Shown here: piece by piece, positions 61,534-64,000 of the stretch
Numbering within the stretch: position 1 is the stretch's first letter
Layout: each line of letters begins with the position of its first letter
Assembly: GCA_041675505.1 (NCBI GenBank)
Contig: JBAYTR010000003.1
Location: 1-64,000, forward strand
DNA: 64,000 bases
Direction: 5' to 3'
From: JAGPCK01 sp041675505
Lineage (GTDB): Bacteria > Bacteroidota > Bacteroidia > UKL13-3
Notes under the pieces: model-generated
The model's database searches: none
The model's input: only the letters and a program-made list of their open reading frames with translations
Told to the model about the DNA's origin: nothing
Translations under genes and position numbers: made by a program

Positions 61534-61968
61534 ATGAAAAAATCGTTTGATTGCAGAAAAAATATTTCTAAACCACTTAAAGCCTTTACCTTAACCGAGC
61601 TTTTGGTTGTGCTGATTATTGTGGGAATTTTGGTTCTACTGGCACTTCCTAACTTAATGCCATTAATTTCTAAAACTAAAAGTACAGAAGCACAGCTTCA
61701 GTTAGAGCATCTTCACAATCTTGAGAAAAGCTATTTTTATCTACACTCCAAATATACTACCGACCTTAATGAACTAGGGTTTATTCAAGAGGATATGGTA
61801 AGCGAAAACGGTCAGGGCAGAGCGAATTACAAGATTGAAGTCTCAACAGCAACACAAAACTCTTTTATTGCCACAGCCACATCAGTTACTGATTTTGATG
61901 GTGACGGAGTTTATAACGTTTGGCAGATTGACCACAATAAGAATTTGACGGAGTCAACAAAAGATTAA
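61534..61968 (+). CDS. Major pseudopilin, GspG/PilA-like, 144 aa
   Basis: Leader MKKSFDCRKNISKPLKA then FTLTELLVVLIIVGILVLLALPNL: type IV prepilin signal with Glu at +5, although Ala replaces Gly at -1. A C-terminal DFDGDGVYNVWQID resembles the calcium-binding loop of GspG. Start at ATG 61534 (a longer frame from 61459 lacks sense). Probably the main pseudopilus subunit, first gene of the plus-strand half. Confidence 0.82.
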   Translation: MKKSFDCRKNISKPLKAFTLTELLVVLIIVGILVLLALPNLMPLISKTKSTEAQLQLEHLHNLEKSYFYLHSKYTTDLNELGFIQEDMVSENGQGRANYKIEVSTATQNSFIATATSVTDFDGDGVYNVWQIDHNKNLTESTKD

Positions 61969-61971
61969 ATT

Positions 61972-62466
61972 ATGCAGGCTATGTATATTTTCTATCTGCT
62001 AAATCTGCTTATTATTGCCTACGAGGACTTTAAGCATAGGTCAGTAAGGTTGATTTGGCTCATCACCCTGCTTTTTTTTACATTTTTCAATTGGGTGTCA
62101 GCCAGTGGTGATTATTATCAGGTACTCTTTAATATTCTGTTCGTTTGTATTCAATTAATCGTGGTCACGTTATATTTCAATAAGGTAAAGAAGGAGAAAA
62201 TTGTTTTTGACAATATTATCGGTTGGGGTGATATATTTATACTCTTAATTTTTACACTTGCGTTCAATTTTCAAAACTTTGTTATTTTCTTGAATCTGGC
62301 ATTTGCATTAGCGTTATCAGCTCATTTATTCTTTCAACGTATTACATCTAAGTATGGCAAAACTGTTCCACTAGCTGCATACCTTGCAATGACCCATTTT
62401 GTGGTGATTGTGTTGGTCCTTTCCAAGGGATTTACTGTTCAGTACTTTTATAATTCGGGTTTTTAA
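61972..62466 (+). CDS. Prepilin peptidase (A24 type, no methylase domain), 164 aa
   Basis: Multi-pass membrane protein with the two aspartates of A24 peptidases: Asp19 in IIAYEDFKHRSV and Asp87 in the GxGD motif IIGWGDIFIL. The N-terminal Cys-rich methylase domain of PilD is absent, as in archaeal and some Bacteroidota enzymes. It cleaves the leaders of the pseudopilins encoded beside it. Starts 3 bp after the pseudopilin stop. Confidence 0.75.
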   Translation: MQAMYIFYLLNLLIIAYEDFKHRSVRLIWLITLLFFTFFNWVSASGDYYQVLFNILFVCIQLIVVTLYFNKVKKEKIVFDNIIGWGDIFILLIFTLAFNFQNFVIFLNLAFALALSAHLFFQRITSKYGKTVPLAAYLAMTHFVVIVLVLSKGFTVQYFYNSGF

Positions 62467-62473
62467 TGATAAG

Positions 62474-63889
62474 ATGAACATTAATCCTCAGCATATTTCG
62501 AGTATTTCTCCTCAGCAGGCCTGGTTTTACAGAATTGTTCCCAAGGATGTTGGAACTAACGAAATGATATTTTATACAGATAATGAAGGCTTATCCGGTA
62601 TTCAGAAGGATGAGTTAGAATTTGTATTGGGTTGTAAGATAGGAATACAGCAAATTGATAAAAACAAAGTTGAAGAATTTTTAACAAAGTTTTATCCGAG
62701 AGTGAATGAAGAAGAGACCCTTAGTAAGAACGTGGTGAATATTTTACCGGATTCTGAAAAGTTTCTTCCCTTTCTAATCTCTGAGGCAAAGTTATTAAAC
62801 AGCAGTGACATTCATATTGAGGTGTATTATGAGAAGGCGAGAATAAGGTTCAGAATAGACGGACTTATGCTGGAACGGTATCTTTTAGATAAAGAGAAAT
62901 ATCCGGCACTTGTCAATAAGGTTAAAATTATGTCCAATCTTGATATTGCAGAAAAAAGATTGCCGCAAGACGGACGTATTATTTTTCAGGATGAAACAAG
63001 CAAAGTTGATATAAGGGTATCTGTATTGCCAACATTATATGGGGAGAAGATTGTACTCAGACTTCTTGGTACAAATGCAGCGCATATAGACATTAATCAG
63101 CTGGGTTTCGGAACGGAAGATATTGCCAGATACAAAAAAGGTATTCAAAAGCCTCACGGGATAGTATTAATAAGCGGTCCGACAGGTTCTGGAAAAACTA
63201 CTACATTGTATGCAACACTTAATCTTCTGAATAATAACACAAGGAATATTGTTACAATTGAGGATCCGATTGAGTATACACTTGAAGGGGTAAATCAAGT
63301 ACAGGTAAAAGAAAATATAGGACTTACTTTCGCTGCGGGTCTGAGGACATTTCTCAGGCAGGATCCAGACATCATTATGTTAGGAGAAATAAGAGATCAA
63401 GAAACTGCTGCTATGGCCATACGTGCCTCGCTAACAGGCCATCTTGTGCTTTCTACAATTCACACCAACTCGGCCTGGAGTACATTCACCAGATTATCTG
63501 ATATGGGAATTGCACCTTATCTTATAGCTGAAACTGTTAACATTAGTGTGGCACAGCGGCTGATCAGATTATTATGCCATCAATGCAAGAAAGAAGTTGA
63601 AACAGAAAAAGAGTCAAATGACGCTTTGCCTGCCGATAAAAGACTAAACACACATTTTGTCCCTATTGGATGTCCCTATTGCAATTTTACAGGATACAAA
63701 GGAAGACAGGCATTATACGAACTTATATTGGTAGATAGCACTATTGCTGATTTAATCAAAAAAAGAGAAGCGGATATATCCGGGTACTACTCATCATTGA
63801 AAATTAATACACTTCAGGATAATGCGTATAGGGTTTATGCGAAAGGGGAAACAAGTTTGACTGAGATTTATCCAATACTAATATCATAG
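62474..63889 (+). CDS. GspE/PilB-type secretion ATPase, 471 aa
   Basis: N-terminal domain to about 110, SDIHIEVYYEKARIRFRIDG, Walker A GPTGSGKT (235-242), Asp box TIEDPIEY, Walker B DIIMLGEIRD and the His box LVLSTIHTN, then a four-cysteine zinc motif (CHQCKK and CPYC) with GYKGRQALYEL. This is the full set of a T2SS/T4P assembly ATPase. ATG 62474 is preferred to an earlier frame that overlaps the peptidase gene. It stands 7 bp after the peptidase stop. Confidence 0.92.
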   Translation: MNINPQHISSISPQQAWFYRIVPKDVGTNEMIFYTDNEGLSGIQKDELEFVLGCKIGIQQIDKNKVEEFLTKFYPRVNEEETLSKNVVNILPDSEKFLPFLISEAKLLNSSDIHIEVYYEKARIRFRIDGLMLERYLLDKEKYPALVNKVKIMSNLDIAEKRLPQDGRIIFQDETSKVDIRVSVLPTLYGEKIVLRLLGTNAAHIDINQLGFGTEDIARYKKGIQKPHGIVLISGPTGSGKTTTLYATLNLLNNNTRNIVTIEDPIEYTLEGVNQVQVKENIGLTFAAGLRTFLRQDPDIIMLGEIRDQETAAMAIRASLTGHLVLSTIHTNSAWSTFTRLSDMGIAPYLIAETVNISVAQRLIRLLCHQCKKEVETEKESNDALPADKRLNTHFVPIGCPYCNFTGYKGRQALYELILVDSTIADLIKKREADISGYYSSLKINTLQDNAYRVYAKGETSLTEIYPILIS

Positions 63890-63893
63890 TAAC

Positions 63894-64000
63894 ATGACTT
63901 TACATCTGTCTATATCATCGATAATGTTAATATTTTTTCTACTTATTTTCCCTGTTCGGGTAAATGCTCAGGTAGAAAATGACCGGATAGCAAAAATTGA
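63894..64000 (+). CDS. Start of an exported protein, possible secretin or other T2SS part (cut by right edge)
   Basis: ATG 63894, 4 bp after the GspE stop; the 35 visible residues are a signal peptide (IMLIFFLLIFPVRVNAQ) and the start of a mature chain VENDRIAKI. By position in the operon a GspD/PilQ secretin is possible, but too little is visible to say. Confidence 0.55.
   Translation, partial: MTLHLSISSIMLIFFLLIFPVRVNAQVENDRIAKI

Overview
The window comes from a member of the Bacteroidota, probably a free-living Sphingobacteriales/Chitinophagales-type organism. This is inferred from several secreted proteins with type IX secretion (T9SS) C-terminal sorting domains, a PorG/DUF6089-like barrel, promoters with the Bacteroidota -7 element TAnnTTTG, and housekeeping genes (mfd, rbfA, an MsbA-type exporter, a LolC/E-type permease) of that lineage. 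I saw no tRNA, rRNA, insertion sequence or CRISPR array. All family names come from reading motifs, not from database searches.

Layout. 1-2931: 5' part of a very large repeat-built secreted protein that runs off the left edge. 3.3-8.8 kb: small secreted or membrane proteins of mostly unknown function, two with thioredoxin-like CxxC motifs, punctuated by copies of a short palindromic element. 8.9-21 kb: a SIR2-like gene behind a conserved block (MsbA-type exporter, rbfA, LolC/E-type permease, AI-2E-family transporter, DUF3089 hydrolase, mfd), then a T9SS-type protein and a flavin reductase. 21-28.3 kb: T9SS cargo, a multi-pass membrane protein and the PorG-like barrel.

28.3-45.05 kb is the most interesting part. 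It holds three tandem phage-collar-domain proteins with no phage, a formyltransferase, two paralogous zincin-like proteins (one with HEAGH, one with that motif erased), two Fe(II)/2-oxoglutarate hydroxylases and a sulfotransferase-like protein, a 106-aa protein, a membrane protein with a histidine kinase and a LuxR-type response regulator, a PhyH-type dioxygenase, a GH25 muramidase lipoprotein, and an operon of a 53-aa protein, a membrane protein, a membrane-anchored trypsin-like protease, an envelope protein and a patatin. Each transcription unit begins at one of four operator arrays. The arrays are made of the 14-bp dyad TAGGG-AAAA-CCCTA, or variants of it, repeated at exactly 22-bp steps: three boxes at 31729-31786, five at 34058-34159, three at 37274-37331 and three at 45105-45162. 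I found these arrays nowhere else in the window. They tie about 17 kb into one regulon, probably controlled by the two-component system encoded at its centre. I take this to be the candidate undescribed system.

45.4-48.6 kb: another T9SS propeller protein, then two small AT-rich genes that look like immunity genes. 48.6-57.6 kb: a 3009-aa RHS-repeat protein with an AT-rich, probably exchanged C-terminal tip. 57.7-64.0 kb: a type II secretion/type IV pilus-like locus arranged divergently (GspF, three minor-pilin-like proteins and a MORN lipoprotein on the minus strand; a major pseudopilin, prepilin peptidase, GspE ATPase and the start of a further exported protein on the plus strand), cut by the right edge.
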